From: Flavihumibacter solisilvae
Lineage (GTDB): Bacteria; Bacteroidota; Bacteroidia; Chitinophagales; Chitinophagaceae
NCBI RefSeq assembly: GCF_000814475.1
Contig: NZ_JSVC01000014.1
Span: 1 to 46,611, forward strand
Direction of reading: 5' to 3'
Length of the DNA stretch: 46,611 nucleotides
A program made the translations under genes and the position numbers. A model generated the notes under the pieces. That model did no database searches, was not told the origin of the DNA, and worked only from the letters and a program-made list of their open reading frames with translations. The number at the start of each line of letters is the position of its first letter. Positions within the stretch are counted from its first letter, which is position 1. Positions 17,605 through 25,552 of the stretch are shown here, piece by piece.

Positions 17605-18576
17605 ATGAAAGAATCAGTAAAATTCAAAAATCTTTCCTGGGATGTGGCAGCAGATATTTACTTCCCTCCTGATTTTAATGAAAGTAAAAAATACGCTGCG
17701 ATTATCAGTGCTCATCCAATTGGAAGCTGTAAAGAACAAACCTCCGGAAATGTATATGGCCAGGCGTTAGCTGATGCAGGTTTTGTAGTATTAGCCTTTG
17801 ACGCTTCTTTTCAAGGATCAAGTGGCGGCGAGCCCAGATTTATTGAGGACCCGACTTTAAGGGTAGAAGACTTCCGTTGTGCATGTGATTATTTGGTAAC
17901 ACTTCCTTATGTGGATGAAAAACGTATCGGTGTTTTAGGTATTTGCGGTGGCGGTGGCTATTCAATCAATGCTGCTATGACAGAACGCCGCATTAAGGCT
18001 GTTGGTACCGTTACAGGAGCGAATTATGGAAGGCTCTGGAGAGAAGCCTTTGGCAATTATGACCCTATTGGGGCACTGGAAAAAATTGCCGAACAACGGA
18101 CTGCTGAAGCCAGGGGAGAAAAATTGCGTGTAGATGACTTGCTTCCGCCTTCTGTTGAAGCAGGAAAAAAAGCAGGGATCAAAGACATCGATGTCTTAGA
18201 AGCTACAGACTATTACCGAACTCCAAGAGGACAAAAACCAAACGGGTTGAACCGTTCTTTATATTCACACAACAGTGCAGCAGTAGGTTGGGACGCTTTT
18301 TACCTGGCAGAGGTATTGCTAACACAACCTTTGATGGTGGTTATTGGTGACAAGCCGGGCGGTTTTGGGGCATATAGGGACGGATTGGAAATCATGAGAA
18401 GAGCAAAATCCGAAAAGAAAGAATTAGTAATCGCTGAAGGTTGGTCACATTACGATCTGTACGACAAACCGGAACCAGTAAAAATCGCCCTGGATAAATT
18501 AATTCCCTTCTTTAAAGAAAATCTTCAGTATGTGCCTGCACAACAAAAGAGCACAAAAGCTGAAGCAGTTGTTTAA
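17605..18576 (+). CDS. alpha/beta hydrolase, dienelactone-hydrolase-like (Cys nucleophile)
   Basis: A 323-residue cytoplasmic alpha/beta hydrolase without a signal peptide. The elbow reads LGICGGGGYS, so the nucleophile is a Cys, as in dienelactone hydrolase; the acid is probably the Asp in VVIGDKPGG and the base the His in EGWSHYDLYD. It is a paralog of the next gene and of the exported hydrolase at 37144. It ends in KSTKAEAVV, a tail also seen on the next two hydrolases. A strong intrinsic terminator follows at 18596. The substrate is unknown; lactones or thioesters would fit the Cys-type family, but this is inference. Confidence 0.88.
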   Translation: MKESVKFKNLSWDVAADIYFPPDFNESKKYAAIISAHPIGSCKEQTSGNVYGQALADAGFVVLAFDASFQGSSGGEPRFIEDPTLRVEDFRCACDYLVTLPYVDEKRIGVLGICGGGGYSINAAMTERRIKAVGTVTGANYGRLWREAFGNYDPIGALEKIAEQRTAEARGEKLRVDDLLPPSVEAGKKAGIKDIDVLEATDYYRTPRGQKPNGLNRSLYSHNSAAVGWDAFYLAEVLLTQPLMVVIGDKPGGFGAYRDGLEIMRRAKSEKKELVIAEGWSHYDLYDKPEPVKIALDKLIPFFKENLQYVPAQQKSTKAEAVV

Positions 18577-18595
18577 ACTTGAATGTGAAATGATG

Positions 18596-18623
18596 AAAGC
18601 CGGAGTAATACTCCGGCTTTTTT
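18596..18623 (+). terminator. intrinsic terminator after the hydrolase gene at 17605
   Basis: Stem AAAGCCGGAGT / ACTCCGGCTTT with a two-base loop, followed by further Ts. It separates this transcript from the next promoter module at 18669. Confidence 0.9.
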
Positions 18624-18668
18624 GTGCCAATGCCCTGCACACAAATAATAACATCATGAAGGATGTGA

Positions 18669-18736
18669 ATCCGTAAAATGTTTCCTTTTTAGAGTGATTT
18701 GTTTTCGTTTAACGGCAGTGTCTCATTTTAATTTTG
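18669..18736 (+). promoter_or_regulatory. repeated operator/promoter module 3 (hydrolase gene at 18778)
   Basis: ATCCGTAAAATGTTTCCTTT at 18669-18688 differs by one base from modules 1 and 2. The match to module 2 continues through GATTTGTTTTCGTT, and a perfect -7 box TAATTTTG lies at 18729-18736, 60 bases after the module start. The leader to the ATG at 18778 is about 35 bases. Confidence 0.7.
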
Positions 18737-18777
18737 ACTTGTGAAAAACAAGTCCTGACATTTTAAAATAAATTTTT

Positions 18778-19743
18778 ATGGCACAAAAAATCAACTTCAA
18801 AAACAGCAACAACGGAAACATAATTATATCGGCCGTTATTAATTTTCCTGAGGGATTTAAGGAAAATAAAAAATACCCAACTGTCATTGTCAGCCATCCC
18901 GGTGGAGGAGTCAAAGAGCAGGCATCAGGTTTGTATGCGAAAAAGTTAGCGGAACAAGGCTTTGTAACGATTGCTTATGATGCTTCTTACCAGGGCGAAA
19001 GCACGGGTGAACCCCGTCAACTGGAAAATCCATATATCAGAACAGAAGATGTAAGTGCGGCGATTGACTATATGATCGGGCTCCCATATGTGGACGTTGA
19101 AAATATCGGTGCAATGGGCATTTGCGCCGGTGCAGGTTACACAGCAAATGCGGCTATTAATGACCATCGCATCAAAGCAGTGGGAACCGTAAGTGCAGTT
19201 AACATCGGGTCAATGTTCCGCAATGGTTGGGATAACAATGTAAAAGATGCAGATGCCCTTCCTTACCTGGTAGCAGGTTCAAATGCAAGAACAAGCGATG
19301 CAGGTGGCGCTGCTATTGCCACCATACCGCTGGCACCCTTAAAAGAAGAAGATGCACCTAATGAAGAACTAAGGGAAGCCTGGGAATATTATCATACCGA
19401 TCGTTGCCAGTATCCGACAGCTCCCGGATTTGCGACAGCAAGAAGCCTTACACAGATTATTTCTTACGATGCTTATAACAAAGCAGAAGCATTTCTCACA
19501 CAGCCATTACAAATAATAGCAGGCAGTGTTGCAGGCAGCAAGTGGATGAGTGATGACCTGTTTAACCGGGTGGCAAGTAATGACAAAGATTTCCATATTG
19601 TTGAAGGCGCCAACCACATGTCGTTGTATGATGTAACAAAATATGTGGATGAAGCTGTTTCGGTTCTGGCTGATTTCTTTAATAAGAACCTGCAGAATGT
19701 TACAGCCAGTGCAAAGAGCGATAAAGCTGGAGCAGTTGCATAA
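18778..19743 (+). CDS. alpha/beta hydrolase, dienelactone-hydrolase-like (Cys nucleophile)
   Basis: A 321-residue paralog of the preceding gene, also cytoplasmic. It opens with SHPGGGVKEQASGLYA, a segment nearly repeated in the hydrolase at 37144. The elbow is MGICAGAGYT with Cys at the nucleophile position, and the catalytic His is probably in EGANHMSLYD. The tail KSDKAGAVA matches that of its neighbours. It has its own copy of the repeated promoter module, and the next hydrolase follows 51 bases after its stop, likely on the same transcript up to the terminator at 20892. Confidence 0.88.
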   Translation: MAQKINFKNSNNGNIIISAVINFPEGFKENKKYPTVIVSHPGGGVKEQASGLYAKKLAEQGFVTIAYDASYQGESTGEPRQLENPYIRTEDVSAAIDYMIGLPYVDVENIGAMGICAGAGYTANAAINDHRIKAVGTVSAVNIGSMFRNGWDNNVKDADALPYLVAGSNARTSDAGGAAIATIPLAPLKEEDAPNEELREAWEYYHTDRCQYPTAPGFATARSLTQIISYDAYNKAEAFLTQPLQIIAGSVAGSKWMSDDLFNRVASNDKDFHIVEGANHMSLYDVTKYVDEAVSVLADFFNKNLQNVTASAKSDKAGAVA

Positions 19744-19794
19744 CATAGTAACGAGGTTTAAGTAAAAGGCTTTTCAATTATTAAAAGGAAAATC

Positions 19795-20865
19795 ATGAAA
19801 AATAGCTCAAATCTATCTGGCATAGAAAGTCAATCTACCGGTAAAGCAAGAATATCTAAAGAAAATTTAGAAAAAGCAGTAGATCAGTTAAACGCTATTT
19901 CGCCTGAAGATTATGCAAAAATCCAGGGAATGGTAGCGGTAGTGCGAAGGGATTTCAGAAGTATCCTGCATAAAACACCGGATGACTACGGAATGACCAA
20001 CTGGGAGGACATTTATTTTCAGGCAGACGATGGCGTACCCTTAAACGGCTGGTACATTCCGGCAAAGGGTGGTGAAAGCGATAAACTGATAATCTTCAAT
20101 CATGCCCTGCCGATGTGCCGCGCAGGGTTCCAGGGACACCTGGGCGAACCCTGGAGTAATTTTGAAGCCGTTGAAATAGATTTTGTTATTCAAATGAAAC
20201 ATTTAACCGATGCCGGCTATAATGTATTGGCTTATGATATCCGAAATCACGGGCAAAGCGGCTCAGCCAATAACAATGTTTGCGGTATTGGATTATTGGA
20301 ATGGAGAGATTGTGTAGGTGTCAAAAAGTATGTGGACAATCACCCCAGGCTCGGTAAAATGAAAGTAGCCTTGTTCAGCCAGTGTATGGGTGGCTGTTCG
20401 CAATACGTAGCAATTGACAAACGACCTGACTTATTCCAGAATGTTTTATGTATGGCAAGTCCATTGGTCCCTTCTATGGGTTCAATCTACCAGGCATTTA
20501 CAGAATTGCTGGGAGTAAGTCAATACCTCGAACTTCTGGACCTGGAACTAGTGAAAGCAGGCGGTTTTACGAGAGCTGAAATGGACCCGAAGCTCTATAC
20601 TAAAAATATAAAAATGCCCTTGCTGATGTGGCAGGTAAAAGAAGATGCCTGGGTTAAAAACCCCGAAGATGCACAGGCCACTTTTGATAAAATACCCAGC
20701 AAGGAAAAAGAATTGCATTGGATCGAAGGCACTACACACCGTTTCCGGGATGGCTACAACTATTTCGGCAGAACCCCGGAAAAAGTTCTTGCTTTTTTCG
20801 ACAAGCATATGAAACAGGCAGAAACCAAATCTTCAAAAGCGGGTACACTTGTTTCGGAAAATTAA
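19795..20865 (+). CDS. alpha/beta hydrolase of a second subfamily (Cys nucleophile)
   Basis: A 356-residue alpha/beta hydrolase that differs from its two neighbours. An N-terminal helical extension of about 60 residues precedes the core, the elbow is FSQCMGGCSQ with Cys as likely nucleophile, an Asp is in QVKEDAW, and the His is in EGTTHRF. NHGQSG marks the strand-4 loop. It has no signal peptide. Although the fold details differ, it ends in KSSKAGTLVSEN, a version of the same tail as the two dienelactone-hydrolase-like neighbours. An intrinsic terminator follows 27 bases later. Confidence 0.85.
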   Translation: MKNSSNLSGIESQSTGKARISKENLEKAVDQLNAISPEDYAKIQGMVAVVRRDFRSILHKTPDDYGMTNWEDIYFQADDGVPLNGWYIPAKGGESDKLIIFNHALPMCRAGFQGHLGEPWSNFEAVEIDFVIQMKHLTDAGYNVLAYDIRNHGQSGSANNNVCGIGLLEWRDCVGVKKYVDNHPRLGKMKVALFSQCMGGCSQYVAIDKRPDLFQNVLCMASPLVPSMGSIYQAFTELLGVSQYLELLDLELVKAGGFTRAEMDPKLYTKNIKMPLLMWQVKEDAWVKNPEDAQATFDKIPSKEKELHWIEGTTHRFRDGYNYFGRTPEKVLAFFDKHMKQAETKSSKAGTLVSEN

Positions 20866-20891
20866 GTCCACGTTGGAAACTCTAGTAAATC

Positions 20892-20923
20892 ATAAAAGCC
20901 GAAGCCTTTACTTCGGCTTTTAT
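20892..20923 (+). terminator. intrinsic terminator after the hydrolase gene at 19795
   Basis: Stem AAAAGCCGAAG / CTTCGGCTTTT around a six-base loop, followed by TATT. It closes the hydrolase transcript. Confidence 0.85.
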
Positions 20924-20948
20924 TGATGGCAAATCAATACAATAAAAA

Positions 20949-21587
20949 ATGGAAAAAAGAAAAGTCCTGGTGCTTGGTGCGGGCGGTGCCATTGCAAAGC
21001 ACGTAATCGAATTCCTAAAGAACGATAAGAATATTGAATTGACGCTATTCGCAAGAAATGCTGGCCATTTACAGGCCTACCATTCACTGGCCCAAATTAT
21101 TGAAGGCGATGTGTTAAATGATAATGACCTGAATGAAGCAATTAAAGGACAGGATCTTGTATATGCAAACCTCTCAGGTAACGTAGATAAGATGGCAAAG
21201 CAAATTGTAAATGCAATGTCAGCCGCCAATGTCAGGCGCCTGATATTTGTGACATCACTTGGTATTTACGATGAAGTTCCGGGTGCCTTTGGTAAATGGA
21301 ATAACAGGATGATCGGCTCTGCATTGACCACTTACAGAAAGGCGGCAGACATTATTGAAGGCTCTGCCCTGGATTACACCATCGTAAGACCTTCCTGGTT
21401 GACAGACAAAAACGAGGTCGAGTATGAAATCACACAAAAGGGTGAGCCATTTAAGGGAACTGAAGTCTCAAGGAAAGCTGTGGCGGCATACATTACCAGC
21501 ATTATCACACATCCTGAAAATGACAGGAAAGCAAGCGTAGGCGTAAATAAGCCCGGGGTATATGGCGACAAACCTGCATTCTACTAA
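20949..21587 (+). CDS. NAD(P)H-binding protein (NmrA/atypical SDR type)
   Basis: A 212-residue Rossmann-fold protein opening with VLVLGAGGAIAKHV, a GxGGxIxxH version of the dinucleotide-binding loop. LIFVTSLGIYD and YTIVRPSWLTDK correspond to the strand and loop segments of atypical SDRs such as flavin reductase/BLVRB-like proteins. The substrate is unknown. It is the first gene after the terminator at 20892 and runs 12 bases ahead of the RibD-like reductase gene, so the two form a likely redox pair. Confidence 0.87.
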   Translation: MEKRKVLVLGAGGAIAKHVIEFLKNDKNIELTLFARNAGHLQAYHSLAQIIEGDVLNDNDLNEAIKGQDLVYANLSGNVDKMAKQIVNAMSAANVRRLIFVTSLGIYDEVPGAFGKWNNRMIGSALTTYRKAADIIEGSALDYTIVRPSWLTDKNEVEYEITQKGEPFKGTEVSRKAVAAYITSIITHPENDRKASVGVNKPGVYGDKPAFY

Positions 21588-21599
21588 ACAAACATCGGT

Positions 21600-22331
21600 A
21601 TGAATGTAGAAAACAGACCTAAAGTCGTGTGCCATGTATTGGTCTCATCGGACGGAAAGATTTCAGGCAGGTTTTGGCGTAATTATAAAACACGCTTCGT
21701 AGATGAAGTATTTGAAAAGGCCAACAACAGCGATAATCCTTCTGCCTGGGCTTGCGGACCTATAACTACTGAACAGGTGTTCACTCAGTTTCACAAACCT
21801 ATATTGAACGAAAACACACCGACAGTTCCGGAAGGCGATTTTATAGCTGAAAACAATGCCCCGATATACTACGTGTCCATTGATGCGGACGGCAAGGTAG
21901 GCTGGAAAAAAAACAGTTTGCGTTATGCTAATCGTCAACATGCGCATATCATTGAAGTATTAACACTACAAGCTTCTAATGCTTATAAAGCTCACCTGCG
22001 TTCTGTCAATGTATCTTACATTATTTCCGGAACCGACCAACTTGATTTCAAAATTGCCTGCGAAAAATTGTATGCTTTCTTCAATATCAGAACACTTATA
22101 GTTTCAGGCGGGGGCAGCATCAACGGTTCCTTCCTGAATTCAGGAATTATTGATGAACTGAGTTTATTGATCTCCCCGGTAGCGGTTAAGGCCACAAATG
22201 GGCCTCCACTGTTTGAATACGGAAGGGTACTGCCAGATAATAAGCTTGCGGAATTTGATTTAAGAAATATTGAAAAGCTGGAAGGTGGTGGTGTTTGGTT
22301 GCAGTATACAACGTCAAAAAGACATCAGTGA
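21600..22331 (+). CDS. RibD C-terminal/dihydrofolate-reductase-like protein
   Basis: A 243-residue protein of the RibD_C family, which uses NADPH and has a dihydrofolate-reductase fold. It shows the opening VVCHVLVSSDGKISGRFW, a central ISGTDQLDFKIACEKL, the LIVSGGGSINGSFL cofactor loop and the DELSLLISPVA strand. No deaminase domain is present, so it is not the bifunctional riboflavin enzyme and may reduce another substrate. It follows an NAD(P)H-binding protein gene by 12 bases and converges with the GlxA-type regulator gene. Confidence 0.87.
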   Translation: MNVENRPKVVCHVLVSSDGKISGRFWRNYKTRFVDEVFEKANNSDNPSAWACGPITTEQVFTQFHKPILNENTPTVPEGDFIAENNAPIYYVSIDADGKVGWKKNSLRYANRQHAHIIEVLTLQASNAYKAHLRSVNVSYIISGTDQLDFKIACEKLYAFFNIRTLIVSGGGSINGSFLNSGIIDELSLLISPVAVKATNGPPLFEYGRVLPDNKLAEFDLRNIEKLEGGGVWLQYTTSKRHQ

Positions 22332-22345
22332 TACTCATGCCTCGC

Positions 22346-23344
22346 TTATACAGCCTGCAAACTTGCTTCCTTATTATACCGCGCCCTGTATTCCAGTGGC
22401 GACATGCCAGTAAGCTTTCTGAAAACCTCCCGAAATGCTTTAACATCTGAATACCCAACCTCGTACATAACCTCGTTAACGGTTTTGCGGGTCGTTTCAA
22501 GGGATTTTTTTGCGGATTCAATTTTTACCCGCTGCGCATACTCACCTGGTGTATTACCGGTAGCTTTTATAAACCTCCGGTCAAAATTCCGCCTGCCCAC
22601 AGAAAACCTGGAAGACAAATGCTCAAACGATACCTTTTCATCCAGCCTGCTTTCAATATAGGCTTGCGCTGCTTTTACCATTTCATCACCATGTAATTTC
22701 TGCCCGGTAAATATGGTGAACGGAGACTGGCTGTTCCGATCCAACTCTATCTGGCACATTTTGGAACAATAAATAGCTGTTTGCCTGTTATAATATTTCT
22801 CTACCAGGTAAATCAGCAGGTTCAGGAAAGAATACGCGCCACCATTGGTATATATTCCATCTTCGTCCGTGATCAAATGATCAGCCTGCACATTTACTTC
22901 GGGAAACATAGCCTTTAATGCACCTGCATTAGCCCAATGGGTGGAGCAATTTTTGCCATTCAGCAAACCCGACGAGGCAAGCATAAACGCACCGGAGCAC
23001 AGCGAAGCTACCTGCGCTCCTTTTCTATATTGCTGAATAATCCAATCAACCAGCAAATTATTTTCCTGTTTGAACTTCTGATCAGTATAAGCCACAGGAG
23101 GAATAATGATAAGATTGGTTTTGCCAATAGCCGAAATGTTGACCTGCGGTTTCAGTGTAAACACGCCATCATAAACTTCAGTTTGCTCTAAAGCGCCTGC
23201 TGATTCTATCCTGAACAATTCCTTCCCCTCGCGTTGCTTCCAATAACTATTCGCTGTTGCGAATACTTCAAATGTACTGGCGATACAGGTTACCGTGCTT
23301 AAAGTGCCTTTCCCTGCAGGAACGACTATGGTAATGTGTTTCAT
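22346..23344 (-). CDS. GlxA-type AraC regulator with DJ-1/PfpI domain
   Basis: A 332-residue regulator with an N-terminal DJ-1/PfpI-like domain (about 1-190) and a C-terminal AraC HTH pair (about 230-320). The elbow motif is ASLCSGAFML, keeping the Cys typical of the DJ-1 superfamily. The second HTH has VNEVMYEVGYSDVKAFREVF and ends in SPLEYR. GlxA-type regulators usually sense metabolites without catalysis. It is convergent with the RibD-like gene and divergent from the secreted protein gene at 23498, a plausible target. Confidence 0.9.
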   Translation of the reverse strand: MKHITIVVPAGKGTLSTVTCIASTFEVFATANSYWKQREGKELFRIESAGALEQTEVYDGVFTLKPQVNISAIGKTNLIIIPPVAYTDQKFKQENNLLVDWIIQQYRKGAQVASLCSGAFMLASSGLLNGKNCSTHWANAGALKAMFPEVNVQADHLITDEDGIYTNGGAYSFLNLLIYLVEKYYNRQTAIYCSKMCQIELDRNSQSPFTIFTGQKLHGDEMVKAAQAYIESRLDEKVSFEHLSSRFSVGRRNFDRRFIKATGNTPGEYAQRVKIESAKKSLETTRKTVNEVMYEVGYSDVKAFREVFRKLTGMSPLEYRARYNKEASLQAV

Positions 23345-23411
23345 TGCGTGAAAGTGTTACTAATAAAGGTACTTAAATGTCCTGTCCAAATCAACCCGCT
23401 ACAAAGTCCAT

Positions 23412-23450
23412 TTTGCACCCTGTAAGCCGCGGCGAAGGATTTTAGCTTTG
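23412..23450 (+). promoter_or_regulatory. Bacteroidota-type promoter of the gene at 23498
   Basis: TTTG at 23412-23415 and TAGCTTTG at 23443-23450 form a -33/-7 pair with about 27 bases between them, longer than the usual spacing. The -7 box is a perfect TAnnTTTG. It fixes the start of the downstream gene at the ATG at 23498, not the in-frame GTG at 23450. Confidence 0.5.
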
Positions 23451-23497
23451 TGAACTACGGTGATGACAAAGAATTAGCCATACTAAATTTTATAATT

Positions 23498-24301
23498 ATG
23501 TCACGCAGCACAACACGGCTAACCGCATTCATTGTAAGCATGATTTTCTCCTTTACAATACATGCACAGCCTAAACAGGACCAAGGCCACATGGGTAAAA
23601 TAGAGCCACTACCAAAGGATTTGGAAATCCGATTGGCGCTCAGTGCATTGCCACCGCATCTCAGGGATAGTGCAACAGTATATGTATTGAATCCGGATAG
23701 GGGTTTTGAAATTGCCCGCAAGGGAACCAATGGATTTCACACCTTAGTCTCCCGGAACGGAGACGATGCAATGAGAGGTTCCTGGCCGTTGAAAGAATAC
23801 AGGAACGATATTCTTTACCCGATTTCATTTGATGAAGCCGGCGCCAAAACCATAATGCCCGTTTTCTTTGACATCGCAAAAATGCAGGCTAAAGGAACTT
23901 CTCCAATTGAATTGAAAAACATCATCCAGGATCGTTTCAAAAAGAAATATTATAAGGCGCCCGAACGGGCTGGCATATCATACATGCTGTCACCGATACT
24001 CAGGACCTACACCAACCCCGATCAAGATGATCATGTAATTACCGCAAGCGTTCCCCACGTTATGTACTATGCGCCGAATGTCACCAATGCGGAGGTAGGT
24101 GGTGGGAAACCCGGACCCGGGGCAATGTATCCGTTTGTAATATTACACGGGCCTCATGGATACAGCGTTCAGTTTCTTGGAAAAACTGAAACCGAAGCGG
24201 TAAGAAAGGAATATAAAGAATTGCTTGAACAACTCTGCGCGATCAATAAAGCATGGTGCCTACCTGTTGCTGACGCCCCTTCCTCATCTGCACATCACTA
24301 A
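23498..24301 (+). CDS. secreted protein of unknown function
   Basis: A 267-residue protein with a signal peptide ending near IHAQ (residues 20-23). I do not recognise the family. The mature part has a KIEPLPKDLEIRLALSALPPHLR segment, a VLNPDRGFEIARKGTNGF segment that reads like two strands, a central region with HVMYYAPNVTN, and HGPHGYSVQFLG before a C-terminal helix with two Cys. It is likely periplasmic and globular. It lies downstream of a clear promoter and 14 bases ahead of the SRPBCC gene, with which it is probably co-transcribed. Confidence 0.75.
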   Translation: MSRSTTRLTAFIVSMIFSFTIHAQPKQDQGHMGKIEPLPKDLEIRLALSALPPHLRDSATVYVLNPDRGFEIARKGTNGFHTLVSRNGDDAMRGSWPLKEYRNDILYPISFDEAGAKTIMPVFFDIAKMQAKGTSPIELKNIIQDRFKKKYYKAPERAGISYMLSPILRTYTNPDQDDHVITASVPHVMYYAPNVTNAEVGGGKPGPGAMYPFVILHGPHGYSVQFLGKTETEAVRKEYKELLEQLCAINKAWCLPVADAPSSSAHH

Positions 24302-24315
24302 AAAACCACAAAAAA

Positions 24316-24774
24316 ATGACAACTACAGATTTTACGCTCACGCTAACAACGAAGCGAACTCCGATGGAAGTGTTTAATGCGATTACCAATGTTCGTGGCT
24401 GGTGGTCAGGATATTACTCTGAAGTAATTGAAGGCAGTACGCGTGAACCCGACGATGAGTTTGTCTTTCGTGCCGGAGACGGTGCTCATTACAGCAAACA
24501 AAAACTGGTAGAAGTAATACCCAACAAAAGATTGGTATGGCTGATAACGGAAGCTGAGCTGACCTTTGTTGAGGAGAAACATGAGTGGACGGGCACCAGG
24601 ATAATTTTTGACATTTCAGAAAAAGCGGGCAATACCGAACTGGTTTTTACGCACGAAGGATTGAATCCGGATTTTCAATGTTTTGATGCCTGTGCTCCCG
24701 CCTGGACTCAGTATTTACGTAATAAATTACTGCCTTTGATCGATAACACAAATCGAATGAGTAGTAATTGCTGA
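24316..24774 (+). CDS. SRPBCC/AHSA1-like domain protein
   Basis: A 152-residue single-domain protein of the START/Bet v1-like superfamily, AHSA1-like branch. It shows the opening strand DFTLTLTTKRTPMEVFNAIT, a VRGWWSG motif, LVEVIPNKRLVWLI, and the strand GNTELVFTHEGL. The final helix has the usual WTQYLRN. Such proteins bind hydrophobic ligands or act in stress responses; nothing identifies a ligand here. It follows the secreted unknown protein gene by 14 bases and converges with the OsmC gene. Confidence 0.87.
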   Translation: MTTTDFTLTLTTKRTPMEVFNAITNVRGWWSGYYSEVIEGSTREPDDEFVFRAGDGAHYSKQKLVEVIPNKRLVWLITEAELTFVEEKHEWTGTRIIFDISEKAGNTELVFTHEGLNPDFQCFDACAPAWTQYLRNKLLPLIDNTNRMSSNC

Positions 24775-24788
24775 TAGAAAAAAAGGCC

Positions 24789-24830
24789 TAAAACATTCCT
24801 GAATTTAAGGTTTTCGTTCCCGAAATGAAG
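24789..24830 (+). repeat. 42-bp segment similar to 433-474
   Basis: Covers the last codons and stop of the OsmC gene on the minus strand. It matches 433-474 at 36 of 42 positions by my count, with no gaps. Confidence 0.45.
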
Positions 24831-25290
24831 TATCTGCCAATCGCATAGTTGCCTTGTTCGAAAACACTTCGCTCCCGTTGAAATAGATGTCCCATGTCAC
24901 CGGCAGCGCTTTTTTCAGCATACTGCTCACGCCACATATTTTTTCCTGCGAGTCCGTGATGGCATTTACAATCGCATCCTTGTCTTCTTCTTTTCCTTGT
25001 ATATCATAAACGACATGTATCGCCACATATTCCAACGGCTGATGCTTACTAAGTTCCCCGGTGACTTTCAAACTAAAATCATCCAATGCAATATTCGCTT
25101 TGCGCAGCAGGGCAACTACATCCATACCCGTGCAGCCTGATAAGGCTGTTAATACGAACGGTTTCGGGATGGGCCCGTTTTCTTCGCCTCCTGCTCTTGC
25201 TGGAGCATCCATTACTATTGTATGTCCGTTTACCAGTGCGTTGAACTGCATTTTACCCATCCACTGTGTTTCTATTTCATGCTGTGCCAT
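24805..25290 (-). CDS. OsmC family peroxiredoxin-like protein
   Basis: A 161-residue OsmC/Ohr superfamily protein starting at the ATG at 25290 (MAQHEIETQW); the ORF extends eight residues further without need. Landmarks are NGPIPKPFVLTALSGCTGMDVVALL, with one of the two reactive Cys in the SGC turn, and a second Cys in QEKICGVSSML. These two Cys form the peroxide-reducing centre of OsmC and Ohr proteins, so thiol-dependent hydroperoxide reduction in the cytoplasm is likely. It is divergent from the tryptophanase gene and may protect against oxidative by-products; that link is speculation. Confidence 0.88.
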   Translation of the reverse strand: MAQHEIETQWMGKMQFNALVNGHTIVMDAPARAGGEENGPIPKPFVLTALSGCTGMDVVALLRKANIALDDFSLKVTGELSKHQPLEYVAIHVVYDIQGKEEDKDAIVNAITDSQEKICGVSSMLKKALPVTWDIYFNGSEVFSNKATMRLADTSFRERKP

Positions 25291-25552
25291 TGTAACTGTT
25301 GATTGAGAAAGCAAATGTCAGAAGGCAGTGGCTGTAGTGATCTAACTTTCGTCATCCAATTCGCAGCGAAAACATGATTTTCGTCATGTGGGCTTTGTTC
25401 CGGCGTTGTTATTTTCGCGTTGATGTATAATAACATCTTCAAGAATATTATCCGCAAGCCTTCCTGAGGTATCCCGCAGATGCTTCCTTATCATTCTTTC
25501 AACAAACCTGTTTCAAATAACACCGCAATAACGCGGGACAAAATTCCAACGG

